Source of the DNA: Pseudomonadales bacterium
GTDB lineage: Bacteria > Pseudomonadota > Gammaproteobacteria > Pseudomonadales > Halieaceae
Length of the DNA stretch: 64,000 nt
Assembly (NCBI GenBank): GCA_024234815.1
Contig: JACKNO010000004.1
Coordinates: 248,001 to 312,000 of the forward strand
Reading direction: 5' to 3'
Made by a program: the position numbers and the translations under genes. The notes beneath the pieces are model-generated. The model made no database searches, was not told the origin of the DNA, and was given only the letters and a program-made list of their open reading frames with translations. This document shows positions 28,262-38,100 of the stretch, in pieces (the first letter of the stretch is position 1; each line of letters starts with the position of its first letter).

Positions 28262-28465
28262 TCAGACGGCGCGCAGTTTGTGAACTCCGGACACCCCGGT
28301 TAGGCCATCCCACTGGTCGCAGCGGCCCTCGCGCCACCCCGTCAGCCAGTTCTGGCGATGTTCCTCCTCGGTGTGTGGGCATACTTCCTGGCTGCGGCCA
28401 CTTACGCCGGCACGGTAGCCGCGGTCGTACGCCCTGGAGTTCATGTCGCGCTTCTGTCTTCTCAT
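28262..28465 (-). CDS. rmf: Ribosome modulation factor RMF
   Basis: 67-aa basic protein that matches RMF along its length: MRRQKRD start, RAYDRGYRAGVSGRS, a CPH.. segment and WLTGWREGR. RMF binds 30S subunits in stationary phase and drives 100S dimer formation with HPF. GGAG lies about 10 nt upstream of the ATG. The C-terminal dozen residues (DGLTGVSGVHKLRAV) extend beyond the E. coli protein (55 aa). It is convergent to gdh2 with its own leader of about 270 bp shared with oxyR's 3' side; RMF genes are normally ppGpp-controlled, which cannot be read here. Confidence 0.93.
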   Translation of the reverse strand: MRRQKRDMNSRAYDRGYRAGVSGRSQEVCPHTEEEHRQNWLTGWREGRCDQWDGLTGVSGVHKLRAV

Positions 28466-28739
28466 AGAGTCTTTCTCCGTCTGGGTTGCTGCCCGCCTCT
28501 GAAGCGGTTTTTCCCCTGCAGTAGCTGCCTGGGGCGCTGCTGGCGTTGGCTGGATATGACGTGTATAGGCTTAAATAACAGCGAAGCAATACAACGGTGG
28601 GTGCCGTGAAGCACACCCTAATGAAAACAGAGGAAAGTGGCTTTGACCACTATCGTTTGGTTCTAGAAATGCCCACCTATATAACTGCCATAACATTTTC
28701 GACAAATTCTCGCTGTTTTCGCGGGTGAGTTTCCCGCGC

Positions 28740-29633
28740 TCAGCGGTTGTCGCGGATGAAGTTGCCGAGGGTGCGAAAATCGTCACCGTGATTACTGCCC
28801 TTGCGCCAGATCAGGGCAATATCGCGGTGACCGGCACCCTTCACCGGGTAGGTCGCTATGCGGGTGCCGCGCAGCAGGGCGGAATCCCTGGACATTTCAG
28901 GGACAAAGGTGATTCCAAGATCGCTCTCGACCATTTCCAGCAGGGTGTGCAGGCTGGAGGCCGCGAAGCGATTGACCTTGTCCAACTCGCTTATTTTGCA
29001 GGCCGATACGGCGTGGTCCCGCAGGCAGTGGCCGTCTTCCAGCAGCAGGACACTCTCCGGATTCAGCCCGGTGATGCTGAACTTGCCCGGGTCCACAAGT
29101 TTGGTGTCTTTGCGGCAGGCGAGCAGGAAGCTGTCCCTGAACAGGATGTCAATTTCCACATTTTTGAGGGGGTAGGGCAGGGCCATCAGCAACAGGTCGA
29201 TGTTGCCATCCTGCAATCCCTCGTACAGCTCATCGCTGCGCTGCTCTTTCAGGTACAGTTGCAGCCCGGGAAAATCACGGCGCAGCTTCTTCATGATGGG
29301 TGGCAGCAGGAACGGACCGATGGTGGGAATGACCCCGAGTACGAGCTTGCCCGACATCGGGGCGTCTCTTTCACGGGCGAGCCTCGCCATGTCCTGCAGT
29401 TCCTGCAGGCATATCCTGGCCTGCACCGCCAGCTCGCGGCCCGCACTGTTGATCGTCACCTTGCGATTCGTTCGGTCAACCAATTGCACGCCGAGCGTGA
29501 GTTCCAGCTCCTGTATCGCGGTGCTGAACGCGGACTGGGAGACAAAGCAGGCATCCGCGGCCCTGCCGAAATGTCCGAGCTCTTCCAGGGTAACGAAGTA
29601 TTGCAGTTGGCGGACGCTGGGCAGTTTTTGCAT
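28740..29633 (-). CDS. oxyR: Hydrogen-peroxide-sensing LysR regulator OxyR
   Basis: 297-aa LysR-type regulator. The N-terminal winged helix (LRQLQYFVTLEELGHFGRAADACFVSQSAFS) is followed by the effector domain, which contains EDGHCLRDHAVSAC. The two cysteines are nine residues apart, as in the C199/C208 redox switch of E. coli OxyR, and the flanking EDGHCLRD is nearly identical. This makes OxyR rather than a generic LysR the call. It is divergent from a peroxiredoxin gene across a 178-bp AT-rich gap, a typical regulator-target pair. Confidence 0.94.
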   Translation of the reverse strand: MQKLPSVRQLQYFVTLEELGHFGRAADACFVSQSAFSTAIQELELTLGVQLVDRTNRKVTINSAGRELAVQARICLQELQDMARLARERDAPMSGKLVLGVIPTIGPFLLPPIMKKLRRDFPGLQLYLKEQRSDELYEGLQDGNIDLLLMALPYPLKNVEIDILFRDSFLLACRKDTKLVDPGKFSITGLNPESVLLLEDGHCLRDHAVSACKISELDKVNRFAASSLHTLLEMVESDLGITFVPEMSRDSALLRGTRIATYPVKGAGHRDIALIWRKGSNHGDDFRTLGNFIRDNR

Positions 29634-29811
29634 GGTGAGGGCTCAATCAACTATCAATCTATTAAATCGAATAATACAATACAAAAATACTATTTTATAT
29701 ATTAGGAAGATTTGCCTATCATGCTCCCGCACTCGAGACAGAGGTTCCGGCGCAAAAACACCGGCGTCGGGCTCTTCTGGCATCGTTAATGTTCAAGTAA
29801 AGGAGTTAGAC
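29634..29811. promoter_or_regulatory. AT-rich divergent control region of oxyR and peroxiredoxin
   Basis: 178 bp between the two start codons. The stretch 29650-29705 is strikingly AT-rich for this genome. ATAC-N7-CTAT at 29679-29693 matches one half of the OxyR tetranucleotide pattern (ATAG-N7-CTAT). Further CTAT elements are at 29651, 29659 and 29716, but their phasing is imperfect. AGGAG at 29801-29805 is the ribosome site of the peroxiredoxin gene. Direct OxyR control is an inference. Confidence 0.55.
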
Positions 29812-30384
29812 ATGGCTGTAGTAGAACGTGTTCCCCAGGTAACATTCAAGACCCGCGTACGTGATGAATCGGTAGAGGGTAGCAACCCCTTCCGCTGGGA
29901 AGACAAAACCACGCAGGATATTTTTGGCGGCAAGAAGGTCGTGGTTTTTTCATTGCCCGGCGCCTTCACCCCCACCTGTTCTTCCAATCACCTGCCGCGC
30001 TATGACGAGCTTTACGAAGAATTCAAGGCGCAGGGTGTGGACGCGATCGTCTGTGTTTCTGTGAATGACGCCTTCGTCATGTTCCAGTGGGGAAAGAGCG
30101 TGGGCAACAAGAATATCTTTTTGCTGCCTGACGGCAACGGTGAGTTCACCCGCAAGATGGGTATGCTGGTCGACAAGTCCAACGTGGGCTTTGGTATGCG
30201 CTCCTGGCGCTACTCCATGCTGGTAGATGACTGCAAGATTGAAAAGATTTTTGTCGAGACCGACTTCGGCGACAACTGCCCGACAGACCCCTTCGAGGTG
30301 TCCGATGCGGATACCATGTTGGCCTATCTCAAGGGCGCAAAGCCCGAGGGTGTTTCAGCGCCCCGCAAGCCTTTCGAGGGCTGA
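29812..30384 (+). CDS. Peroxiredoxin (Prx5 / redoxin family)
   Basis: 190-aa thiol peroxidase reducing H2O2 and organic peroxides. The peroxidatic cysteine is in PGAFTPTCSSNHLP (PxxxTxxC), followed by the conserved arginine in WRYSMLV. The family is Prx5-like, as in the N-terminal half of bacterial peroxiredoxin-glutaredoxin hybrids, but no glutaredoxin domain follows. Cysteines at DDCKIEK and DNCPTDP are possible resolving residues. ATG 29812 has AGGAG 7 nt upstream. It is transcribed divergently from oxyR. Confidence 0.93.
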   Translation: MAVVERVPQVTFKTRVRDESVEGSNPFRWEDKTTQDIFGGKKVVVFSLPGAFTPTCSSNHLPRYDELYEEFKAQGVDAIVCVSVNDAFVMFQWGKSVGNKNIFLLPDGNGEFTRKMGMLVDKSNVGFGMRSWRYSMLVDDCKIEKIFVETDFGDNCPTDPFEVSDADTMLAYLKGAKPEGVSAPRKPFEG

Positions 30385-30403
30385 TAGCCAGCATCTTTGC
30401 CTC

Positions 30404-30438
30404 CCTCCCGGTCCCGCTATCGCGCGCGGACCGGGAGG
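30404..30438. terminator. Strong hairpin between convergent peroxiredoxin and acyl-CoA synthetase genes
   Basis: CCTCCCGGTCC and GGACCGGGAGG form an 11-bp perfect stem with a 13-nt loop, 20 bp after the peroxiredoxin stop. It lies between two converging genes and has no T-run. Likely a shared transcription-end structure. Confidence 0.6.
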
Positions 30439-30481
30439 TGGTTCCTCACGCTATTCGCGCATCCGCGCTGTCCCTTTCCCG

Positions 30482-32152
30482 CTACTGCCAAACCACTTTT
30501 TTCCCCGACTCGTACCAGCTGTCCAGGTGCTCCGCATAAGCCTGTTCTATCGTGTCGCGTTTGATTTTCAATGTGGGTGTCAAGAAACTGTTGGCAATCT
30601 GCCACTCATCCCTGACCACGACCAGGAACTGCACGTGTTCATAACTTTCTACCTGCTGATTGACCTCATCCAGCAGGGCTTCCAGTTTCGGCGCCAGGCT
30701 TTCCCTGAATGCCGGCTCATCCATCATTGCCCGCATATCATCCGCCAGTTGCAGCAGCGCGTAACAGGCGGGTCTGCCGGGGCCTGATACGCAGGACAGC
30801 TCGATGTGGCTGTCTGAATTGAGCAGGTTTTCGATGGGTACCGGCGCGACATACTTACCCTTGCTGGTCTTGAACAGTTCCTTGACCCTGCCGGTGATGC
30901 GAAGCAATCCCTCGGGGGAGTAGTCGCCGCGATCGCCTGTCTTGAAAAAGCCGTCGGGGGTGTAGCATTCCGCGGTCATCTCGGGCTCTTTGTAATAGCC
31001 CAGCATATTGCCGGGGGACTTGATCTCAATCTCCCCGCTTTCGCTGATACGCGATTGTACATCGCTCCACGCTACGCCTACGTATCCGGCTTTGCGCTTC
31101 TGCGGCGTGGACATATGGGAGTATGAAAAATCCTCGCTCATGCCGTAGCCTTCGATAATGTGCAGGCCGAGGCTGTCGTACCACTCGATCAGGTTGGCGG
31201 GGATAGGAGCGGACCCGCTTCCCGCGATCCGTACTTCCTCCAGTCCCAGGCCCTTCAGCACCTTCTTGCGAACGATTCCGCCGATGACCGGAATTTTCAG
31301 AAGTTTTGCGAGCTTCTTCTCGGGAAATTTCTGGAATACGCCGAGCTGGAACTTGAGCCACAGCCTGGGCACCGACAGAAAAACAGTGGGCCGGGCCCGG
31401 TGCAGGTCTTCGACAAAGGTGTCCAGCCGGTTGGCAAAGTAGATGTGCATACCTGAATAAAAGGAACTGCATTCCACGACAGCCCGCTCCATGACGTGGG
31501 CCAGTGGCAGGTAGGACAGTATGCGGTCGGATGAGTTGATTTCCAGTTCCCGCCCGAACTGCTGCCCCGGTACGGAGATGGAGGCAAAGCTGTGCATTAC
31601 GCCCTTCGGGAGACCGGTGCTGCCGGAGGTGTAACACATGAGCGCGAGTTGCTCAGGTGGAGGACTGGGGTTGTCCTGAATGGGTTCGTGTCGAGCGATA
31701 ACATCATACCAGCCCTCGTAGCGAGTGGCGGGTGCCAGCGGCAGGGCGATGCCGGGCATCTCCGCCGGGATGCCCGGCTGCATGTCCTCCCAATCGTCGA
31801 TTTTGCCGATGAATACCAGTCGCGAATCCGAGTGTTCCAGAATGTATGCAACTGTCTCTGCGTGCAGCGTAGGGTAGAGGGCGATCGTGGCATGTCCCGC
31901 CATCCAGATGGCGAGGTCGCAGATAATGAAATGGGCGCAATTTTTGGAGATCAGCGCGATATGGCTGTTGGGGGGCAGCTCGAGTGCACGCAGGTGCGCG
32001 GCCATTTTGCGCGCCTCCGCCATCGTCTCGCCCCAGGTGTAATCGACAACGCCACCGTCACCCGTGGGCTGGGTCATGTAAACCCTGTCGGGGTGGTTGC
32101 GCTCCCATTCGTAAACCGCATCCAGGACATTCTCGATTGGCATTGAACTCAT
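30482..32152 (-). CDS. AMP-binding long-chain acyl-CoA synthetase
   Basis: 556-aa ANL-superfamily adenylate-forming enzyme that should activate fatty acids to acyl-CoA. The P-loop is CYTSGSTGLPKGVMHSF (near residue 170), followed by a gate segment, EGYGMSED (A5 motif) and KTGDRGDYSPEGLLRITGRVKELFKTSKGKYVAP (A7-A8). This A8 form (KTSKGKYVAP) resembles the eukaryote-like COG1022 long-chain ligases more than FadD. The last motif near the C-terminus (LTPTLKIKRDTIEQAY) carries the usual lysines. No signal peptide. It is convergent to the peroxiredoxin gene. With the CYP153 and dehydrogenases elsewhere in the window it fits fatty-acid formation from alkanes; this is inference. Confidence 0.9.
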   Translation of the reverse strand: MSSMPIENVLDAVYEWERNHPDRVYMTQPTGDGGVVDYTWGETMAEARKMAAHLRALELPPNSHIALISKNCAHFIICDLAIWMAGHATIALYPTLHAETVAYILEHSDSRLVFIGKIDDWEDMQPGIPAEMPGIALPLAPATRYEGWYDVIARHEPIQDNPSPPPEQLALMCYTSGSTGLPKGVMHSFASISVPGQQFGRELEINSSDRILSYLPLAHVMERAVVECSSFYSGMHIYFANRLDTFVEDLHRARPTVFLSVPRLWLKFQLGVFQKFPEKKLAKLLKIPVIGGIVRKKVLKGLGLEEVRIAGSGSAPIPANLIEWYDSLGLHIIEGYGMSEDFSYSHMSTPQKRKAGYVGVAWSDVQSRISESGEIEIKSPGNMLGYYKEPEMTAECYTPDGFFKTGDRGDYSPEGLLRITGRVKELFKTSKGKYVAPVPIENLLNSDSHIELSCVSGPGRPACYALLQLADDMRAMMDEPAFRESLAPKLEALLDEVNQQVESYEHVQFLVVVRDEWQIANSFLTPTLKIKRDTIEQAYAEHLDSWYESGKKVVWQ

Positions 32153-32351
32153 CGGGCTGAAACCTCGTTACTTCCGGAATCGGGACTTCCGAAACCGGGG
32201 TGGCGTTTTTCGTGAACTCGCCAAATATAACAGAACCTTAGGGTCAGCCCCAAAAGTGACAGGCTGGCCAAGTCTGTACGCCGCCAGATCGCGCGGGCGG
32301 GTGGTAGGGTGTCGGGGGTAATAGCCATAAACATCGATAGTACGGATTGCT

Positions 32352-32885
32352 TCAGGGGTACTGGCGCAAAATCAGGGTATCCCCGCGCTGGCTGAACTCG
32401 ATGTGTTTCAGAAAGGACATGCCAAGCAGAATTTCATCGGTCCTGAGTCCGGGAGTGATGCCAGCCCGCACGTTTTCCAACAGAATCTCACCCACGCTGA
32501 CCCGGTCCAGTACGGCGGCGTAGCTGGTCGTTATGCCATTGGCGGTCTGGGTGGGAAAGCCGCGGCCGCGTTTCAGGCCCAGGCGGTCCGCCACCGCGGC
32601 GGGGACCGCCACTCCGGTGGCGCCGGTGTCGAGAATAAAGGTGACGGCCTGCCCGTTGATCTGCCCGCTGGTAACGTAATGACCGAACTTGTTGCGCTGC
32701 AGAACGACTTCACGCGCACCCTCATCACTGTATCGTGTCTCGAGGGACTGGTTGGGATTGTGCTGTTTGTCGAGCAGGTCAGTAAAAAAGAACAGTCCAA
32801 GTCCCAGGAATACCACCCAGGCCAGCACTAGCATTGTCACACCCATGCGTTTTTGTTCGCGCACACTGTCGTCTTGCCTGTTCAC
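32352..32885 (-). CDS. Membrane-anchored retropepsin-like aspartic protease (clan AA, TIGR02281 type)
   Basis: 177-aa protein. A single N-terminal transmembrane helix (MLVLAWVVFLGLGLFFF) is followed by one retropepsin domain, with the catalytic FILDTGATGVAVP motif and the later LLGMSFLKHIEFS strand. The single-domain form should dimerise to make one active site. Family members are predicted periplasmic. It stands alone between the acyl-CoA synthetase and the divergent HNH gene; about 200 bp on its 3' side (32153-32351) holds no gene. Confidence 0.88.
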   Translation of the reverse strand: MNRQDDSVREQKRMGVTMLVLAWVVFLGLGLFFFTDLLDKQHNPNQSLETRYSDEGAREVVLQRNKFGHYVTSGQINGQAVTFILDTGATGVAVPAAVADRLGLKRGRGFPTQTANGITTSYAAVLDRVSVGEILLENVRAGITPGLRTDEILLGMSFLKHIEFSQRGDTLILRQYP

Positions 32886-33121
32886 CGAAGTTGTGCCTCA
32901 TCGTCTTGCGGCTGAATGCGTTGGAAACGCCCAGTATGCCATACGCGCTCCCCGATTCGGCGGGCGGCAAGTCGATTTCCCTGGCAGGGCGGGGTCTGGC
33001 GACAGCGCCTGCGGGCGGCACATTGTCGTCTCCCGGGCACTGGGCTATGCTCAGCTTTCCCGGGCTGCACCGGGTGGCGAGATTCTTCAGTCGCCGGGAG
33101 ACCCGCAACGAACCATGAGCG

Positions 33122-33499
33122 ATGTCCATGAGTAATTCGAAATCCCGTGATGCTGACTTTGCGCAGGTGCGCGCAGCACAGCTCGACTACAATGCCAGGC
33201 GAGCGGCCGGTTACCGGGAGCAGGCACTAAAGCTTTTTCCCTGGATATGCGGGCGCTGCGCCAGGGAGTTTGAGCGCCGGAACCTTTCAGAGTTGACTGT
33301 TCACCATGTCGACCATGATCACGATAATAATCCTCGCGATGGCAGTAACTGGGAGCTGCTGTGCATTTATTGTCACGATGAGGAACACAGCAAATTCGAG
33401 AATTTTGTACGCTATGGCAGTGCGAGCGGGACCCGGCCAGAGGCGGCGCGGTACAGCCCATTCGCGGACTTGAAGTCGAAGATGGAAGGAGGGGAGTGA
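33122..33499 (+). CDS. yajD: YajD-like HNH nuclease family protein
   Basis: 125-aa protein with one HNH domain: CGRCAREF, LTVHHVDHDHDNNPRDGSNWELLCIYCHDEEHSKF. The two CxxC pairs bind zinc and HH...N...H are the metal/catalytic residues. This layout is that of E. coli YajD. The substrate and physiological role are unknown. ATG 33122 or 33128 may be the start; neither has a strong ribosome site. Convergent with glcF. Not linked to any mobile element by sequence, although the island lies only 1.3 kb away. Confidence 0.88.
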   Translation: MSMSNSKSRDADFAQVRAAQLDYNARRAAGYREQALKLFPWICGRCAREFERRNLSELTVHHVDHDHDNNPRDGSNWELLCIYCHDEEHSKFENFVRYGSASGTRPEAARYSPFADLKSKMEGGE

Positions 33500-33575
33500 G
33501 GCCGGCTTATTCATCGCGTTTATCACGTATAGGCCGACTGGCGAGGCAGTGTTGAATGAAATCCTCGCCCCGGGC

Positions 33576-34793
33576 TTATGCTGTACCGGGGTCGAGCAGC
33601 TCGATCCAGTGTACAACCGGAACTCGCGAACCTGCCTGTAAATGCAACTGGCAGCCGACATTGCCGCTGGCGATCATGGCGGGAGAATCTATCGTAAGCG
33701 ACTGCAGTTTTTCCTTGAGCAGGTGTTGGGACATGGCCGGCTGCAGGATGGAGTAGGTACCCGCAGAGCCACAACACAGATGGTTGCTACGGGTGCTGGC
33801 GAGTTGGAAACCCGCTTTGGACAGGATGTCTGTGATGAGATGCGGCAGTTTCATGCCGTGTTGCAGGCTGCAGGGTGTTTGCACCGCAATCTTGCCCACC
33901 GCTGTGTCTACTTTCAACTTGCCCAGGTCTTCGCGCAGTAATATCTCGCCGATATCCCGGGCCAGTTCCGACACCCGTTTCGCCTTGTCGGCATAGGCGG
34001 GGTCTTGTGCCAGCAGGTAACCGTAGTCTGCCACTACGGCGCCGCAACCGGTTGCACTGGACACTATAGCCTCGGCTCCCGCTTCAATTTGTGGCCACCA
34101 GGCATCGATATTGCGGCGCATGTCATTCAGGCCGTCATCATGGGCTGCCAGGTGATAGTTCACCGCCCCACAGCAACCCGCCCGCTCTGCGGGTTGCAAT
34201 GTGATGCCCAACTGGTTGAGTACGCGCTGCGCCGCGGCGTTGGTGGCTGGTGTAGCCGACTGTTGTATACAACCCTCCAGCATGATCATCACGCGGTTGT
34301 GGCGGGCAGTAGGGGCAGGGCCTATGACTTGTCGCGGCGGAACCTGTCGCTTCAGTACAGCCGGCAGCAGCGGGCGTACCAACTGACCCAGGCGCAGGGC
34401 GGCGCCAAACAACCGGGGGCTGGTCAAGGCGTGACGCAACAGATAGCGCAGGCTTCTCGAAGGCAACGGGCGCGGTGCCCGCTGCTCCATCATGTCCCGC
34501 CCGATATCCACCAGGTGGCCATACTGCATGCCCGAAGGGCAGGTGGTCTCGCAACTGCGACAGGTCAGGCAGCGGTCCAGGTGTTTGTGGGTCTGGCCAC
34601 TGGCCTCGCCGGTTTCCAGCAACTGCTTGATCAGGTAGATACGGCCCCGCGGGCTGTCGCGTTCGTCGCGGGTGGCAAGATAGGTGGGACAGGTCTCAAG
34701 GCAGAATCCGCAGTGTACGCAGGCGCTGATGAAGCCGCTGGCCTGTTTTGCCTGTTCGTTGTCAGCGTAGTCGAAATGTAGTTCTACATGCAC
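33576..34793 (-). CDS. glcF: Glycolate oxidase iron-sulfur subunit GlcF
   Basis: 405-aa electron-transfer subunit of membrane glycolate oxidase (GlcDEF). Two [4Fe-4S] motifs (CVHCGFCLETCP and CLTCRSCETTCP) are followed by two CCG domains (GCCGAVNYH, CCGSAGTYS). I choose GTG 34793, because GGGAGG lies 7 nt upstream; an ATG at 34826 would add 11 residues that include that ribosome site. Length then matches E. coli GlcF (407 aa). Its partners glcE and glcD are on the same strand but 11 kb upstream, on the far side of the RHS/transposon island. glcF must rely on a new promoter in the island's edge or on read-through. Confidence 0.93.
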   Translation of the reverse strand: MHVELHFDYADNEQAKQASGFISACVHCGFCLETCPTYLATRDERDSPRGRIYLIKQLLETGEASGQTHKHLDRCLTCRSCETTCPSGMQYGHLVDIGRDMMEQRAPRPLPSRSLRYLLRHALTSPRLFGAALRLGQLVRPLLPAVLKRQVPPRQVIGPAPTARHNRVMIMLEGCIQQSATPATNAAAQRVLNQLGITLQPAERAGCCGAVNYHLAAHDDGLNDMRRNIDAWWPQIEAGAEAIVSSATGCGAVVADYGYLLAQDPAYADKAKRVSELARDIGEILLREDLGKLKVDTAVGKIAVQTPCSLQHGMKLPHLITDILSKAGFQLASTRSNHLCCGSAGTYSILQPAMSQHLLKEKLQSLTIDSPAMIASGNVGCQLHLQAGSRVPVVHWIELLDPGTA

Positions 34794-35134
34794 CGGGTAG
34801 CCTCCCTGGTGTCCTGTGCGAATCATTGATTGAATTGCTGTTCGTCAATATTCTCGTACGTTCATTTTGCCTGCCAGAGTGCCGGGATGGAACGATTGCT
34901 CGTTTCGATTGTACTGGATGGACATGCGGAAACCGAGCTCAAAGAATCACGGATTCAATGCCACTTCACTCCAACTTACAAGGTGGTGAGAAATCTGACT
35001 GAGTGCTTTTTTACAACACTGATCAATCAACACGAAATCTCCGCTTGACGACCGGCAGAGAGAAACCGCGAGCCAGCCACTAACTGTACGCATATAGACA
35101 TAGATCAAAAAAATGCGCGGCGGGCATTCTTGAC
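34794..35134. other. Left island margin without a recognised gene
   Basis: 341 bp between the glcF start and the RHS frame. It contains the perfect inverted repeat AATCATTGATT at 34821-34831 and a 53-codon open frame (34887-35048, plus strand, beginning MERLLVSIVLDGH) that I do not recognise and that has no good ribosome site. The promoter now used by glcF, if any, should lie here on the minus strand, but no convincing hexamer pair is seen. Confidence 0.5.
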
Positions 35135-38100
35135 TTGCTCTGGATCGAGCACTATCAGGTCGTCACCCGCATGGAGCAACCCGATGGTATTGGCGGCAAT
35201 GCCAGTATCGAATACAGCTACCAGGGCCTGAAACGCGATCTTGACGGCCATGGCAGCCTGGGCTTTGCCAGGATAACCGCCAGGAACCTGCAGCTTGGTA
35301 TGACTACCATTACCGACTATGCCCAGGCGTTTCCGTATAGCAGCCAGCCGATTCGGGTGGAGGTGCGCCGTAGCGATACTAGTCAGGTTTTGAGCATTAC
35401 CCAAACAGAATATGGTCTGCATGGCACCGAGGGAAATGGGGCGGTCTTCCCCTATGTGAGTAGCCGCGTCACTGATACCTACGACCCCAACGACGAACGT
35501 GTGTTAGCGAAGAGCACCACTACCAACCAGGTGGATGCCTACGGCAACATCACCGAGTCCGTGGAAGAGACCATCGATAACGAAAACGGCATCACATTCA
35601 AAAAACGAACAATCAACACCTACACAATTGATGAGGTCAATTGGCGAATCGGCCAACTGACCTCGACGGTGGTCAGGCCCTCGCTGAATGGCATGCTTGA
35701 TCCACCCCTGAATCGCCGGACCGATTTTACCTATTACCCCAGCACCGGTTTTTTGGAAGACACCGTGCAACAACCGGGACAGGGTGCTGGCATAAGGCTC
35801 ACGAAAACCCTGGACTACGACGCCTTCGGTAACGTCACCACACAAACCGTGTCCGGGCCAGGCTTGCCAACCCGGGTTACCACCATCACATACGATCTGC
35901 GCGGGCAGTTCCCGCTGACCTTGACGAATCCGCTGGGGCACCAGATGAGCCGCACCTGGAATTCAGATTTTGGTACCAAAAAAAGTGAAACCGACGCCAA
36001 TGGGCAGACAACCGCCTGGTACTACAACGTCTTTGGCCAGCAAGTCATGGCGGTTAGCCCCGACGGTGTCTGGTCTTCCACCGTTCTGTGGGAGGAAACG
36101 GCCGGCTCCCACCCCACTGCTGTTCGATATTTGGACGCGCGCGCCCAGGGTAAGCCCAGCGTTCGCGAGTTTTATGACCTGCTGGGTCGCACCGTGCGAA
36201 CCCGCACTCGGGGGTTTGACGGCAGCTATATCAATCAGGACACCGAATACGATAGCAAAGGGCGGGTATACCGCGTATCGGAACCCTACTTTGACGGTGA
36301 TGCTATCGAATGGAATACCCATACCTACGACTTTATGGGACGGGTAACCGCTATCGACGCTGCGGACCCAGTCAAATCAGTGACCTCCACCTACGATGGC
36401 TTCAGTGTCGCTGTAACGGATGCCCAGAACCGCACTAAATACCAGACACAGAATGCCGTCGGGCAGATCATCACGGTGATTGATGAAATGGGCACGCGGA
36501 TGAATTTTACTTATGATGCGGCTGGTAATCGCACCCAGGTCACCAACGCGGTAGCGGCAGCCGAGGAGAACAGCGTCTCTTACACCTATGATCGTTTAGG
36601 GCGAATGCTTACCCAGGATGACCCCGATCATGGCGTGTATACCTATACCTACGATGCACTGGGCCAGAAGCTGACTGAAATATCGCCCAAAATGGCAGAT
36701 GCAAACCAGAGTGTGAGCTATCAATACGATCTGTTAGGCAGGATGATCAACCGCACCGAGCCGGAAGGGGTAACCACCTGGACCTACGACAACACCAGTA
36801 ACGGCAACCTTGGCATCGGCCAGTTGCACAGTGAAGATAGCCCCGGTTTCAGTCGAACCTACAGTTATGCCCCCGGTAACCATGGCCGCCTTACAGGTAC
36901 CGCAACGATCATCGATAGCATCACCTTCAATACCGGCATGACCTACAACAGCCTGGGCCAACTCGCCACCGAGACCTACCCAGGCAGTGTCACGTCCCCG
37001 GGTGGCTTCCAGGTGGCCTACACCTACAATGCGCTGGGCTACCAGGAGCGGGTACAGGCCCCCGGAGGCGGTACGGTGTATTATCAAATGCTGGCCAGTG
37101 ATGCGGCAGGACACACCACCAGCGAATGGCTGGGGGATGGCAGTATTAGCAGCCAGGTGTATGAGGGCGCCTCCAGCCGGCTTATCGAACAGCATACGGT
37201 AAACGGAGGTACAGATATCCAGCACTTCGCTTACGACTACGATGACGCCGGCAACATGGAAAGCCGCAGTGACCTGCGCCTGGGGCTGTCGGAGGCCTTC
37301 AGCTTTGATGACCTGGACAGGTTGACCAGTGGTTCGGTAATCGGTGGCACACCGGCCACCTACGGCTTTGATGTGGTGGGAAACATCACCGAAAAATCAG
37401 ATGTTGGTAACCCCTATCTCTACACCAGCTCCGCAGTACATGCCGTCACCGAGATCACGGCAGGGGGCACGACCCAGACTCTCAACTACGATGACAATGG
37501 CAACTTGAACTCCGGGGACGATGTCCCCGGCATCTACTGGTCTACTTACAACAAGCCGTTATGGCTGGCAAAAGGCTCAGTTTACTATGTCTTTAACTAT
37601 GGTCCGGACCGACAGCGGTACCGAAAGTTCCATGGTGACGACACTACCTACTACATTGGGAATGGCTTTGAGCGAACTAACAGCCCGACCGGTATGAGCT
37701 TCCGCCATATCGTCCGGGCCAATGGCCGGGCGATTATGCTGCGCAAGGATTCTACTGGGGGCACGGCGAGCCACCAGTATATCCATCGGGACCACCTGGG
37801 CAGTGTGACGGCGCTCACCCGGGAAACGGACGGCTCGGTCATCGAGCGTTACAGCTACGATGCCTGGGGACAGCGCCGCTCTGCCGACACCTGGCTGCCA
37901 GCGACGATTACGGCGTATGAGCAAAGAGGCTATACCGGGCATGAGCATCTGGATGATATTGGGATCATTCACATGAATGGGCGGATTTACGATCCGAGAC
38001 TCGGACGCATGCTGAGCCCAGACCCGGTGACCCAGGCACCGGAGAACGGGCAGAACTACAACCGGTATACCTACGCTTACAACAATCCTTTAAAGTATTC

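Noticed and set aside
28715..28740. Rho-independent terminator after oxyR
   Set aside because: CGCGGG/CCCGCG can pair, but in the direction of oxyR transcription it is followed by A residues rather than T residues.
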